Source: Variovorax beijingensis | GTDB lineage: Bacteria; Pseudomonadota; Gammaproteobacteria; Burkholderiales; Burkholderiaceae_C | Direction of reading: 5' to 3' | Length of the DNA stretch: 64,000 nt | NCBI RefSeq assembly: GCF_007828835.1 | Contig: NZ_VIVL01000007.1 | Location: 273,668 to 337,667, forward strand | Shown: positions 26,649-34,403 of the stretch, piece by piece | Numbering within the stretch: the stretch's first letter is position 1 | Layout: every line of letters begins with the position of its first letter | Position numbers and translations under genes: made by a program | Notes under the pieces: model-generated | The model's input: the letters and a program-made list of their open reading frames with translations, nothing else | What the model was told of the DNA's origin: nothing | Database searches by the model: none

Positions 26649-27541
26649 GCAAGCTGGTGTCGGATCAAGCCGATGGGCTGCGGCGGCTGCTGGCGCAGTC
26701 GTCCGCACGCATCATCGCGATCGCAAGCATGGGCAACCGCCCGGGCGCCACCACGGCGGCCATGAACCTGGGCGCCGCGCTGGCCCACATGGGCAAGGAC
26801 GTGCTGCTGCTCGACGAGCACGGGCCGGGGCCGGATACGGCGTGTGCCGCATGGGCCGCCGATCCGCTCGGAACGCTGGGCGACGTCGCCTCGCAGCGGC
26901 TGACCTCCGAAGGCGCCGCCGCGCGCACCGAGTGCGGCGTGCACGTGCTGCCGGCGCCGCTCGGCGGCCAGCCCGACCACACCGACCCGCGCTTGCTGTG
27001 GGACGGCAGCATGATCCTGGTCGACGCGGCGCTCGACGCCGTCGGCAACCTGTCGCCGCTCGCGCGGCTGGCGGACGAGCTGGTGGTGGTGCTGCAGCCC
27101 CACCCGGCTTCCATCACCGCCACCTATTCGGGCATCAAGCGGCTGCACTATGCGCACGCGCTGCGGCAGCTTCGCCTGCTGGTCAATGGGGTGGCCGACC
27201 CCGAAGCCGCGCGCCAGACCATGGCCAACCTGGTCGACACCGGCAGCCGCTACCTGGCGGTCTCCATACAGCCGGCCGGCTGGATCCGCGCCGATCCGCA
27301 CCTGGCCGATGCCAGGCGCCTCGCCCGCACCGTGGTGGAGGCCTTCCCGGCCAGCCCGGCGGCCGTGGATTTCCGCGTCATCGCCGCCGCCGTCGCGCAG
27401 TGGCCCTGGCGCCCGGCCGTGCGGCCGCAGGACACCCGCACCGCGCTCTGGCGGCCCGAGGCGCTGGCAGCGGAGCCGGAATCGGCTGTGGCACAAGAGG
27501 AAGAAAGGGGCGGCCGTGTACACCGCGCAGGGAACCTTTGA
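26645..27541 (+). CDS. flhG: FlhG/FleN-like MinD-type protein with degenerate P-loop
   Basis: A 298-residue MinD-fold protein in the flhG position. In other bacteria FlhG restricts flagellar number, acting as an ATPase, and stimulates FlhF GTPase through an N-terminal DQAxxLR helix. That helix is present (D7-Q-A-D-G-L-R13). The deviant Walker A is not: the aligned segment S28-M-G-N-R-P-G-A-T-T37 lacks both lysines, and the switch region LLLDEHGPG is also unusual. ATP hydrolysis is therefore doubtful, while FlhF activation could remain. Start GTG 26645 overlaps the flhF stop. The C-terminus overlaps the fliA start by 26 bases. Confidence 0.85.
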   Translation: MSKLVSDQADGLRRLLAQSSARIIAIASMGNRPGATTAAMNLGAALAHMGKDVLLLDEHGPGPDTACAAWAADPLGTLGDVASQRLTSEGAAARTECGVHVLPAPLGGQPDHTDPRLLWDGSMILVDAALDAVGNLSPLARLADELVVVLQPHPASITATYSGIKRLHYAHALRQLRLLVNGVADPEAARQTMANLVDTGSRYLAVSIQPAGWIRADPHLADARRLARTVVEAFPASPAAVDFRVIAAAVAQWPWRPAVRPQDTRTALWRPEALAAEPESAVAQEEERGGRVHRAGNL

Positions 27542-28247
27542 GAAGTCCCACCTGCTGAAGCAGCACCAGCCGATGGTGCGCCGCATGGCGCTCCAGATGC
27601 TGGCCAAGCTGCCCGCCAGCGTGGAGCTCGACGACCTGATCCAGGCCGGCATGATCGGCCTGCTGGACGCGTCCACGCGCTACCAGGACAACCGCGGCGC
27701 GCAGTTCGAGACCTTCGCCAGCCAGCGCATCCGCGGCGCCATGCTCGACGAACTGCGCGCGAACGACTGGGGCTCGCGCGGCCTGCGCCAGTCGGCGCGC
27801 AAGGTGGAACAGGCGATCCAGGCGCTGGAGCACCGGCTGGGCCGCTCCGCCAGCGAAGGAGAGATCGCCAGGGAACTGAAGATGGAGCTGGACGACTACC
27901 AGTCGCTGCTGCAGGACATCCAGGGCTGCCAGTTGCTCTACGTGGAAGACTTCGCGCAGGACGGCGAGGCCGAAAACCCCTGGCTCGAGCGGCAGGCCCA
28001 AGCCGATGGCCGGCTGGGCGGCGACGATCCGCTCGCGCAGCTGCTCGAGGCGGGTTTCCGCCATGAGCTCGTCGATGCGATTGCCGCGCTGCCCGAGCGC
28101 GACCAGCTGCTGCTGAACCTGTACTACGAGGAAGAGCTGAACCTGCGCGAGATCGGCGCGATCCTCGAGGTGACCCAGTCGCGCGTATGCCAGCTGCACA
28201 GCCAGGCGATCAGCCGGCTGCGGGCGAAGTTGAAGGATTCGCTTTAG
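27516..28247 (+). CDS. fliA: Flagellar sigma factor FliA (sigma28)
   Basis: A 243-residue sigma28, which directs RNA polymerase to late flagellar promoters (TAAAGTTT-N11-GCCGATAA type). Region 2 is visible as LDDLIQAGMIGLLDASTRYQ and FETFASQRIRGAMLDELR; region 3 follows (SEGEIARELKM); region 4 is near the end (LPERDQLLLNLYYEEELNLR) with the helix-turn-helix REIGAILEVTQSRVCQLHSQ. Translation starts at GTG 27516 with AAGGGG upstream, inside the end of flhG, implying coupling. Target promoters are visible in this window before fliC and flgK. The anti-sigma gene flgM is not here. Confidence 0.97.
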   Translation: MYTAQGTFEKSHLLKQHQPMVRRMALQMLAKLPASVELDDLIQAGMIGLLDASTRYQDNRGAQFETFASQRIRGAMLDELRANDWGSRGLRQSARKVEQAIQALEHRLGRSASEGEIARELKMELDDYQSLLQDIQGCQLLYVEDFAQDGEAENPWLERQAQADGRLGGDDPLAQLLEAGFRHELVDAIAALPERDQLLLNLYYEEELNLREIGAILEVTQSRVCQLHSQAISRLRAKLKDSL

Positions 28248-28717
28248 GGATCTTGCCGATGGCTCGATGCGCCGGGCGCGCCTCCCCCGAGCTGCTCGGC
28301 AAGCCCGACGATGATGCCCTCGGGCCCGCGGATGTAGGCGAGGCGGTAGCTGTCCGCGTACTGCATCTCGCCAATGATCTCGGCCCCGTGGGCGCGCATG
28401 CGCGCGACCATGGCGTCGATGTCATCGACGGCGAACATGATGCGGCGGATGCCCAGCGTGTTCACCGGCGGGTCCACCGGACCAAACCTGATCGCGCCGG
28501 GCGTGTGGAACTTGTCCAGCTCGATGCCCTGTCCATCGGGCGTCCGCAACATCGCCAGGGTGGCGCGGACATCCTTGAGCCCGATCAGTTGTCCGATCAA
28601 AGGCCCTTCCACCGTCGTTTCCCCCTCGAGCTTGAGGCCCAGTTCGATGAAGAACGCCTTGGTCGCCTCAAGGTCGTCGACAACGACAAGGACGTTGTCC
28701 ATGCGTTTGAGCGTCAT
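28244..28717 (-). CDS. VOC-family (glyoxalase/dioxygenase fold) protein
   Basis: A 157-residue vicinal-oxygen-chelate protein: two beta-alpha-beta-beta-beta halves, starting MTLKRMDNVLVVVDDLEATK and with second-half elements RIMFAVDDIDAMVARMRAHG and IRGPEGIIVGLAEQLG. The substrate is unknown; such proteins include glyoxalase I, bleomycin-resistance proteins and dioxygenases. ATG 28717 has GAAGG upstream. It is not a motility gene by family, yet lies in line after the che genes and converges on fliA with a four-base overlap of coding ends (28244-28247). Confidence 0.88.
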   Translation of the reverse strand: MTLKRMDNVLVVVDDLEATKAFFIELGLKLEGETTVEGPLIGQLIGLKDVRATLAMLRTPDGQGIELDKFHTPGAIRFGPVDPPVNTLGIRRIMFAVDDIDAMVARMRAHGAEIIGEMQYADSYRLAYIRGPEGIIVGLAEQLGGGAPGASSHRQDP

Positions 28718-28733
28718 ATCCTTCTTCCCCTCC

Positions 28734-29330
28734 TCAGTGTGGAGCCCGAGGCCATTCGACCGAAAGCCGCGGCCACCGCTCGCCGAACCGTTTCGCCTCA
28801 ACCCGCTGCCGGTAGGTTGCAGCACTCGCCCGCAGGGGGTTGTGCCGGACGCGCAGCTCGAACAGGTCATCGAGTCCATGCGGCGCGACCACGCCCAGCG
28901 ATTCATCCTCGTTCAGCCAGACGCCGACGCAGGTTGCAAATTCCGGCCAGGTCGCAACGCCTTCTTCCAAAGATGCGAGAGGGGGTACCACCTGGCCGAG
29001 GGCGGCGGCAAGCCAGCGGTGCACGCCCGCCTGGTTCGTCACCTCCCAGTGAAAGCCCGGCATGGCCGAACGAAGCCGGGCCTCGAGGTTGGCATCATGT
29101 TCCGGACCAGCCTCCGCGTCGAAGTAGACGACATCCAGGTCTTCGACGGCCGAGCGCCGTTCGAAGCCATGAAGCGTGTCCCACACCAGGGACCGGACGG
29201 CGCCGGCGCCAATGCACCAGGACCGCAGTCCGAGCGAACGGACGGCTCGCAGTGCGGCCATCAACTCGTCCGATGCGGCCACCATGGCGGCAAGCCTCTG
29301 CGCATGGTCTGCCTTGGGGCTGGAAGTCAT
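28734..29330 (-). CDS. Nucleotidyltransferase-family protein (DUF925/NTP_transf_6-like)
   Basis: A 198-residue protein resembling the NTP_transf_6 group of small nucleotidyltransferases. The fingerprint is G41-A-G-A-V-R-S-L-V-W-D51 followed by the metal pair D64-L-D66 in VEDLDVVYFD, which corresponds to GxR/S...DxD of the polymerase-beta superfamily. Cellular substrates are not known. It follows cheZ by 33 bases and precedes the VOC gene by 16 bases on the same strand, so it may be expressed from the che operon without being part of chemotaxis. Confidence 0.8.
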   Translation of the reverse strand: MTSSPKADHAQRLAAMVAASDELMAALRAVRSLGLRSWCIGAGAVRSLVWDTLHGFERRSAVEDLDVVYFDAEAGPEHDANLEARLRSAMPGFHWEVTNQAGVHRWLAAALGQVVPPLASLEEGVATWPEFATCVGVWLNEDESLGVVAPHGLDDLFELRVRHNPLRASAATYRQRVEAKRFGERWPRLSVEWPRAPH

Positions 29331-29363
29331 GCCCCGATGGTAAGCCGGCGGACCCGCGCAGCC

Positions 29364-30020
29364 TCAGAACCCGAGGCTCTCCAGCAGGTCGTCCACCTGC
29401 GCCTGGCCCGTCACGGCCTCCGGGTTGCCCGGCACCACCTGCGGGCCGTTCTGCAGGCTGCTGGCTTCGGCCTCGTGGCGTTTCTCGGCGTGCTTGTCGA
29501 GGTGCGAGTTGTCGATCAGCACCTGCAGCAGCTGGGTCTCGACGTCGTTGACCACTTCCATCATCTTCTTGATGACCTGGCCCGTGAGGTCCTGGAAGTC
29601 CTGCGCCATCAGGATCTCGATCAGCTGCGTGTTGATGGCGCCGGCCTTCTGCGGCACGTCCTGCAGGTAGCCGCGCGTGTCCATCACGAGCTGGCGCGCA
29701 TGGTCCAGCTCGACCGGGTTGGCGAACCACTCGTCCCAGCGCCGGCTCAGCCCCTTGGCATTGCTGGCAAGGTCTTCCTGCAGCGGCTGCGCCAGGTCGA
29801 TGGCGTTGAGCGCGCGGTGCGCCGCCCGCTCGGTCATGGAGGCGATGTAGCCCAGGCGGTCGCGCGCATCGGGAATGGCTTGCGCGGCCTTGGCAACCTG
29901 CTTGTCCAGGCCCAGCTCGCGCAGGCCCTCGCGCAACTGCCGGGTCAGCTGCCCGATGCGCCCGAGCAACTCTTCGGCCGTGTTCCCGTGCTCCGCGGGT
30001 TCGAGCGCTGCGTGTGTCAT
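29364..30020 (-). CDS. cheZ: CheY-P phosphatase CheZ
   Basis: A 218-residue protein that accelerates dephosphorylation of CheY-P, ending the motor-switching signal. It is a long helical hairpin; the catalytic pair is D144 and Q148 in QDFQDLTGQVIKK, matching D143/Q147 of E. coli. The C-terminal DDLLESLGF is the typical CheY-binding peptide. The ATG at 30020 lies one base after the cheY stop. The frame is open 84 bases further inside cheY, but without a reason to start there. Confidence 0.97.
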   Translation of the reverse strand: MTHAALEPAEHGNTAEELLGRIGQLTRQLREGLRELGLDKQVAKAAQAIPDARDRLGYIASMTERAAHRALNAIDLAQPLQEDLASNAKGLSRRWDEWFANPVELDHARQLVMDTRGYLQDVPQKAGAINTQLIEILMAQDFQDLTGQVIKKMMEVVNDVETQLLQVLIDNSHLDKHAEKRHEAEASSLQNGPQVVPGNPEAVTGQAQVDDLLESLGF

Positions 30021-30021
30021 G

Positions 30022-30420
30022 TCAGGCCGCCTCTTTCTGGAGCTTCTCGAAGATCTTGGTGATCTTTTCCTCGAGCGTGGCCGCCGTGAAGGGCTTGACC
30101 ACATAGCCGTTGGCGCCGGCCTGCGCGGCCGCGATGATGTTTTCCTTCTTGGCCTCGGCCGTGACCATCAGCACCGGCAGCTTGGCCAGTTCGGGGTCGG
30201 CGCGGATGGTCTGCAGCATGGTGAGGCCGTCCATGTTGGGCATGTTCCAGTCCGACACCACGAAGCCGAAGTTGCCGCCGCGCAGCTTCTCGATGCCGGC
30301 CGCGCCGTCCTCGGCCTCGTCGACGTTGAGGAACTCGAGTTCCTTCAGCAGGTTGCGCACGATGCGCCGCATGGTCGGGAAGTCGTCCACGACCAAAATT
30401 TTGATGCTCTTGTCAATCAC
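30022..30420 (-). CDS. cheY: Chemotaxis response regulator CheY
   Basis: A 132-residue single-domain response regulator that, when phosphorylated by CheA, binds FliM/FliN and switches rotation. All the active-site residues are at the E. coli positions: acidic pocket D12-D13, phosphorylation site D57 (VSDWNMP), T87 (VTAEAKKEN) and K109 (VVKPF). The ATG at 30420 lies 27 bases after the cheB stop, and cheZ follows by one base. Confidence 0.98.
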   Translation of the reverse strand: MIDKSIKILVVDDFPTMRRIVRNLLKELEFLNVDEAEDGAAGIEKLRGGNFGFVVSDWNMPNMDGLTMLQTIRADPELAKLPVLMVTAEAKKENIIAAAQAGANGYVVKPFTAATLEEKITKIFEKLQKEAA

Positions 30421-30447
30421 GATTCTTCAACTCCAACAGTTCGTTTT

Positions 30448-31530
30448 TCAAACCCGGTTCGTGCGTTCGCCGAAGGTGCGCAGATGGGCCAGCACGCGGC
30501 GCCCCATCTCTGCCAGCGGCGCCACCTCGTCGGCGGCGCCCAATGCGATGGCCTCGCGCGGCATGCCGAAGACCACGCAGCTGGCCTCATCCTGCGCGAA
30601 GGTGTAGGCACCGGCCTGCTTCATGCGCAGCAGGCCTTCGGCGCCGTCCCGGCCCATGCCCGTGAGGATCATTCCGATCGCGTTCTTGCCGGCGTGCCTG
30701 GCGGCCGAATCGAACAGCACGTCGATCGAGGGCCGGTGGCGGTTCACCGGCGGCTCCTGGTCGAGCTGAGCCACGTAGTTGGCGCCGCTTCGCCCGAGCG
30801 ACAGGTGAAAGCCGCCGGGCGCGATGTAGGCATAGCCCGGCAGCACGCGCTCGCCATGCTCGGCTTCCTTCACGGTGATGCGGCACAGGCCGTTCAGGCG
30901 CTGCGCGAACGAGCGCGTGAAGCCGGCCGGCATGTGCTGTGCAATGAGCACCGCGGGCGCATCGGGCGGCAGCGGCAGCAGCACCTCGCGGATGGCCTCG
31001 GTGCCGCCGGTGGAGGCGCCGATGATGACGAGCTTCTCGGTGCTCAGGAGCGGGCTGCGCAGCAGCGGCTCCTGCGGGTTGCTGTCTGCCGCGCCCTTGG
31101 CCGAGGCGCCGTGCCGGCCCGGCAGCAGCCGCGCCGCGGCGGCCGTGCGGATCTTGCCGGCGATGAGCTCGGTGTATTGCAAGAGGCCATCGCGCACGCC
31201 GAGCCGCGGCTTGGTCACGAAATCGATCGCACCCAGCTCCAGCGCGCGCAGCGCGATCTCCGAGCCGCGCTCGGTCAGCGACGACACCATGACCACCGGC
31301 ATCGGCCGCAGGCGCATGAGCTTCTCGAGGAATTCGAGGCCGTCCATGCGCGGCATCTCGACGTCGAGCGTGAGCACGTCGGGGTTCGTCAGCTTGATGA
31401 GGTCGCGCGCCTGCAGCGGATCGGCCGCGGTGCCGACCACCGTCATGTCGGCCTGGCTGTTGATGATCTCGGTCATCACGCTGCGGATCAGCGCCGAGTC
31501 GTCGACGCAAAGTACCTTGATTTTCTTCAT
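30448..31530 (-). CDS. cheB: Protein-glutamate methylesterase/deamidase CheB
   Basis: A 360-residue enzyme that removes methyl groups from receptor glutamates and so provides adaptation. The N-terminal receiver has D10-D11 and phosphorylation site D56 (LTLDVEMP). A linker of about 40 residues precedes the esterase domain with the Ser in IIGASTGGTEA, the His in AQHMPAGFT and the Asp in MGRDGAEG. The start at 31530 overlaps the cheD stop (ATGA). The frame is open much further upstream inside cheD; the shorter start gives the standard MKKIKVLCVDDS. Confidence 0.97.
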   Translation of the reverse strand: MKKIKVLCVDDSALIRSVMTEIINSQADMTVVGTAADPLQARDLIKLTNPDVLTLDVEMPRMDGLEFLEKLMRLRPMPVVMVSSLTERGSEIALRALELGAIDFVTKPRLGVRDGLLQYTELIAGKIRTAAAARLLPGRHGASAKGAADSNPQEPLLRSPLLSTEKLVIIGASTGGTEAIREVLLPLPPDAPAVLIAQHMPAGFTRSFAQRLNGLCRITVKEAEHGERVLPGYAYIAPGGFHLSLGRSGANYVAQLDQEPPVNRHRPSIDVLFDSAARHAGKNAIGMILTGMGRDGAEGLLRMKQAGAYTFAQDEASCVVFGMPREAIALGAADEVAPLAEMGRRVLAHLRTFGERTNRV

Positions 31531-32168
31531 GCGATCCAGCTTCCCTTGCCATATGTGGCGGACCATTTGCGCAGCAGTTCGCCTTCGTCGCGCTGGACCG
31601 CCTGGATATCGACCGGTGCGCGCAGCTTGCGCACCACCGCCTTGCCGCTCTCCGGCAGCAGGCACACGCGGCGCGCATGCAGGCCGCGCAGGTCCTGCGC
31701 AACGACGGTGATGCGCTGCTTCTCGAGGTAGCGCAGCACGAAATCGGCGTTGCGCCCGCCAATGTTGAGCATGGTCATGTTCGCCAGCACCGCGGCGCCG
31801 CCGAAGACCTTGGCCTTGAGCCGCTCGCGGCGCGCGCCCGCGCGCAGCAGCTCGGCGATCAGCACGTCCATGGCATGGGCGCCGTAGCGCATGGCGCCGG
31901 CCTGCTCGCGCGAGCCCGCCTCGGCGTCGTCGGGCAGCATGAAGTGGTTCATGCCCGCCACGCCCGCCTCCACGTCGGTGATGCAGGCGGCCACGCACGA
32001 GCCCAGCACCGTGGTCAAGAGGATGCCGGCATCGGTCACGTAGTACTCCGCCGGCAGCAGCTTGACCGCGGCGCAATCGAAGTCGCGGTCGAAGTAGTGG
32101 TGCGTGGCCACCGAACCCGGCACGGCCGCGGGCAGGAAGCCCTTCTGCGCAGCGAGGTTCGTGTTCAT
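31527..32168 (-). CDS. cheD: Receptor glutamine deamidase CheD
   Basis: A 213-residue CheD that deamidates specific glutamines of chemoreceptors. The Cys-protease-like fold carries C58 (LGSCVAACITD) and H75 (GMNHFMLPD) as catalytic residues, with FGGAAVLANM and IGGRNADFVL also conserved. An N-terminal stretch of about 25 residues is extra to the core. The ATG at 32168 is 61 bases after the cheR stop. Presence of CheD together with CheB and CheZ is a common betaproteobacterial combination. Confidence 0.96.
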   Translation of the reverse strand: MNTNLAAQKGFLPAAVPGSVATHHYFDRDFDCAAVKLLPAEYYVTDAGILLTTVLGSCVAACITDVEAGVAGMNHFMLPDDAEAGSREQAGAMRYGAHAMDVLIAELLRAGARRERLKAKVFGGAAVLANMTMLNIGGRNADFVLRYLEKQRITVVAQDLRGLHARRVCLLPESGKAVVRKLRAPVDIQAVQRDEGELLRKWSATYGKGSWIA

Positions 32169-32229
32169 TGGCGTACCTTCGTGCTTCGCACTGCGGTGCG
32201 AGCTTGCTTGGGGCGGCCCGGCGCTGCGC

Positions 32230-33051
32230 TCATGCACGCGCCTTGCCCAGCGCGTACACCGTCTGCCCGACCGTCTTGAAGCTCTGGTTGACCAGCGAGG
32301 CGTTCTCCGAATGCCCCGCGAACAGCAGGCCGTGCGGCTTGAGCAGCGGCATGAAGCGGTCGAGCAGCTTCTTCTGCGTGGGCTTGTCGAAATAGATCAT
32401 CACGTTGCGGCAGAAGATCGCGTCCACCGGCTCCTTCACGGGCCATGAGGCATCGAGCAGGTTGAGCCGCGAGAACTTGACCATGGCAGCCACCTCGGGG
32501 CGCACCCGCACCTTGCCGGCGTTCGCGCCCGTGCCCTTGTTGAAGAAGCGCCGCAGGCGGTCGGTGGACATGCGGTTGACCTGCTCCATCGTGAAGACGC
32601 CGGCCGACGCGCGGGCCAGCACCGCGGTGTCGATGTCGGTGGCAATCACGCGCGCTGCGCTCGCACGCTCGCCGAGCGCCTCCATCAGCGTGATCGCGAT
32701 CGAATAGGGCTCCTCGCCGGTCGATGCGGCCGCGCACCACACGGTGGGCGGCTGGGCGCACTTGCGCGCCAGTTCCGCGAGCACCGGAAAGTGGTGCGCC
32801 TCGCGGAAGAACGACGTCAGGTTGGTGGTCAGCGAGTTGATGAACAGCTGCCATTCCTGGCCGTCGCGGCTGTCTTCCAGCATGGCCAGGTAGGCCGAAA
32901 ATTCGGGCAGCCCGAGCTCGCGCAACCGGCGCGAGAGCCGGCTGTACACCATCTGCCGCTTGTGCTCGCCCAGCGCGATGCCGGCGCGCCGGTGGATGAG
33001 CGTGCGAATGCGCGAAAAATCGCTGTCGGTGAAAAGAAATTCGGAGGTCAT
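32230..33051 (-). CDS. cheR: Chemoreceptor glutamate methyltransferase CheR
   Basis: A 273-residue SAM-dependent methyltransferase of receptor glutamates. The N-terminal helical domain contains YSRLSRRLRELGL, and the catalytic domain has LTTNLTSFFREAHHF, the SAM loop AAASTGEEPYSIAI and IFCRNVMIYFD. The receptors in this window lack a C-terminal NWETF-like tether, so this CheR probably acts without pentapeptide docking. It starts 12 bases after the HDOD gene stop. Confidence 0.97.
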   Translation of the reverse strand: MTSEFLFTDSDFSRIRTLIHRRAGIALGEHKRQMVYSRLSRRLRELGLPEFSAYLAMLEDSRDGQEWQLFINSLTTNLTSFFREAHHFPVLAELARKCAQPPTVWCAAASTGEEPYSIAITLMEALGERASAARVIATDIDTAVLARASAGVFTMEQVNRMSTDRLRRFFNKGTGANAGKVRVRPEVAAMVKFSRLNLLDASWPVKEPVDAIFCRNVMIYFDKPTQKKLLDRFMPLLKPHGLLFAGHSENASLVNQSFKTVGQTVYALGKARA

Positions 33052-33063
33052 GCGCGCGTCTCG

Positions 33064-34377
33064 CTAGGCGGCTTCGGCCGGGATCACGTCCTGCGACCAG
33101 GCCAGTGCCGACAGGTGTGCGGCATTCACCTGGCCGGCGCTCAGCAGCAGCGCTTCCGCCAGGCGCGCCGCCTCGCCGGTGTCCAGTTCGCAGGCCTCGG
33201 CCAGCGAGAGGAAGGGGCCGTACACGCCGCCGCGCGTGAGGATGGCCTGCTGGACCGAATCGGAAAGCTGCACCTTGTTCAGCACCTCCTGCATCGGAAT
33301 GCCCAGCAGCTGGTCGATCAGCGAGAACATGCCCACCACGAACAGGTTGTCCGACTCGCCCCGCGGCAGCATGATCTCGCCCATCAGCTCGACGAAGCGG
33401 CCGCGCATGATGGCCCTCTTCATCATGAAGGGCGGGCTGCCCATGGGGTTGCTGGTGGCCAGCAGCAGCGAGAGCCAGCGGAACAGCGGCGAATAGCCGA
33501 GCATCGTCACCGCGTGGTGCAGCGAATGGATCTCGACGCCGGCCCCCACGGCCGGTGAATTCATGTGGCGCAGCAGCCGGTAGGTGAGCGCGGCATCGCG
33601 CTTGAGGGCCGCCTCGATCTCGCGCAGGTCCTCGTTGCGCTGGATCATCTGCAAGAGCCGCATGATCAGCACCGACTCGGGCTGCAGCGCATGGCTGCCG
33701 GTGCTCGCTGCAGGCGGCGGCAGGCCGCAGTTCGGATCGGCGAACACGTCGACGCGGCGGGCAGCGCAGGCTTCGAAGTCTTTCCACGAGGCCATGCGCG
33801 TGGCGATCGGCTGGATCGGCATGTGGTCGGGCTGCTCCTTGCCGCGCGCGGCCGCCACCAGCTGGGGATCGCCGGCACCCACGTCGAAATGGCTCACCAG
33901 GCCGAGCAGCTCGGGATCTTCCGGCAGCGCATTGGCGCGGCACAGCATGAAGCTGAACCCCTGCTCGTGCAGGAAGTGCAGGATCGGCCGCAGCTCCTCG
34001 TTGGCCAGGTCGCCGAGCTCCAGGCAGAGCACGGTGAACTCGGGCGGCAGCGATTGCAGCGCGCCCAGCGCCAGCGATTCGGCATTCACGTCGAAGAACA
34101 GTTCGCTGCGCCCCAGCCGCCACGGCGTGTCCGGCGGGTTGAGGTGCTCGGTCACGCAGGCCACGAGCGACTTGAACTGGCTGATCGCATCCGGCGCTTC
34201 TTCGGGCCTGGCGGCCGCGCGCCAGTCGAGCTTGTAGCCTGCGACGCGCTTGTGCGCATCGAGCAGCAAGGTGTAGGCCACAAAGCCCTCTGCATTGCGC
34301 GGAGCCGCCAGGCCCAGGGCCGCTTCGGCTGCCGGCGTTTCCTCGGCCGTGGCGCGCCGGAAAAAATCAAAACGCAT
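33064..34377 (-). CDS. Degenerate EAL plus HDOD signalling protein
   Basis: A 437-residue two-part protein. The N-terminal half (about 25-200) has the look of an EAL phosphodiesterase domain that has lost its metal-binding residues (no EAL motif; only GYKLDWR remains of the usual GYELLLR). The C-terminal half (about 205-400) is an HDOD domain (RLLQMIQRNEDLREIEAALK, then DAALTYRLLRHMNS and HAVTMLG). Such YuxH-like proteins are usually protein-binding regulators rather than enzymes. It lies between cheA (26 bases) and cheR (12 bases), so a link to chemotaxis or motility control is likely, but its partner is unknown. Confidence 0.85.
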   Translation of the reverse strand: MRFDFFRRATAEETPAAEAALGLAAPRNAEGFVAYTLLLDAHKRVAGYKLDWRAAARPEEAPDAISQFKSLVACVTEHLNPPDTPWRLGRSELFFDVNAESLALGALQSLPPEFTVLCLELGDLANEELRPILHFLHEQGFSFMLCRANALPEDPELLGLVSHFDVGAGDPQLVAAARGKEQPDHMPIQPIATRMASWKDFEACAARRVDVFADPNCGLPPPAASTGSHALQPESVLIMRLLQMIQRNEDLREIEAALKRDAALTYRLLRHMNSPAVGAGVEIHSLHHAVTMLGYSPLFRWLSLLLATSNPMGSPPFMMKRAIMRGRFVELMGEIMLPRGESDNLFVVGMFSLIDQLLGIPMQEVLNKVQLSDSVQQAILTRGGVYGPFLSLAEACELDTGEAARLAEALLLSAGQVNAAHLSALAWSQDVIPAEAA

Positions 34378-34403
34378 TGCATCGTCTCCGTGGGTTGTAT
34401 CCG

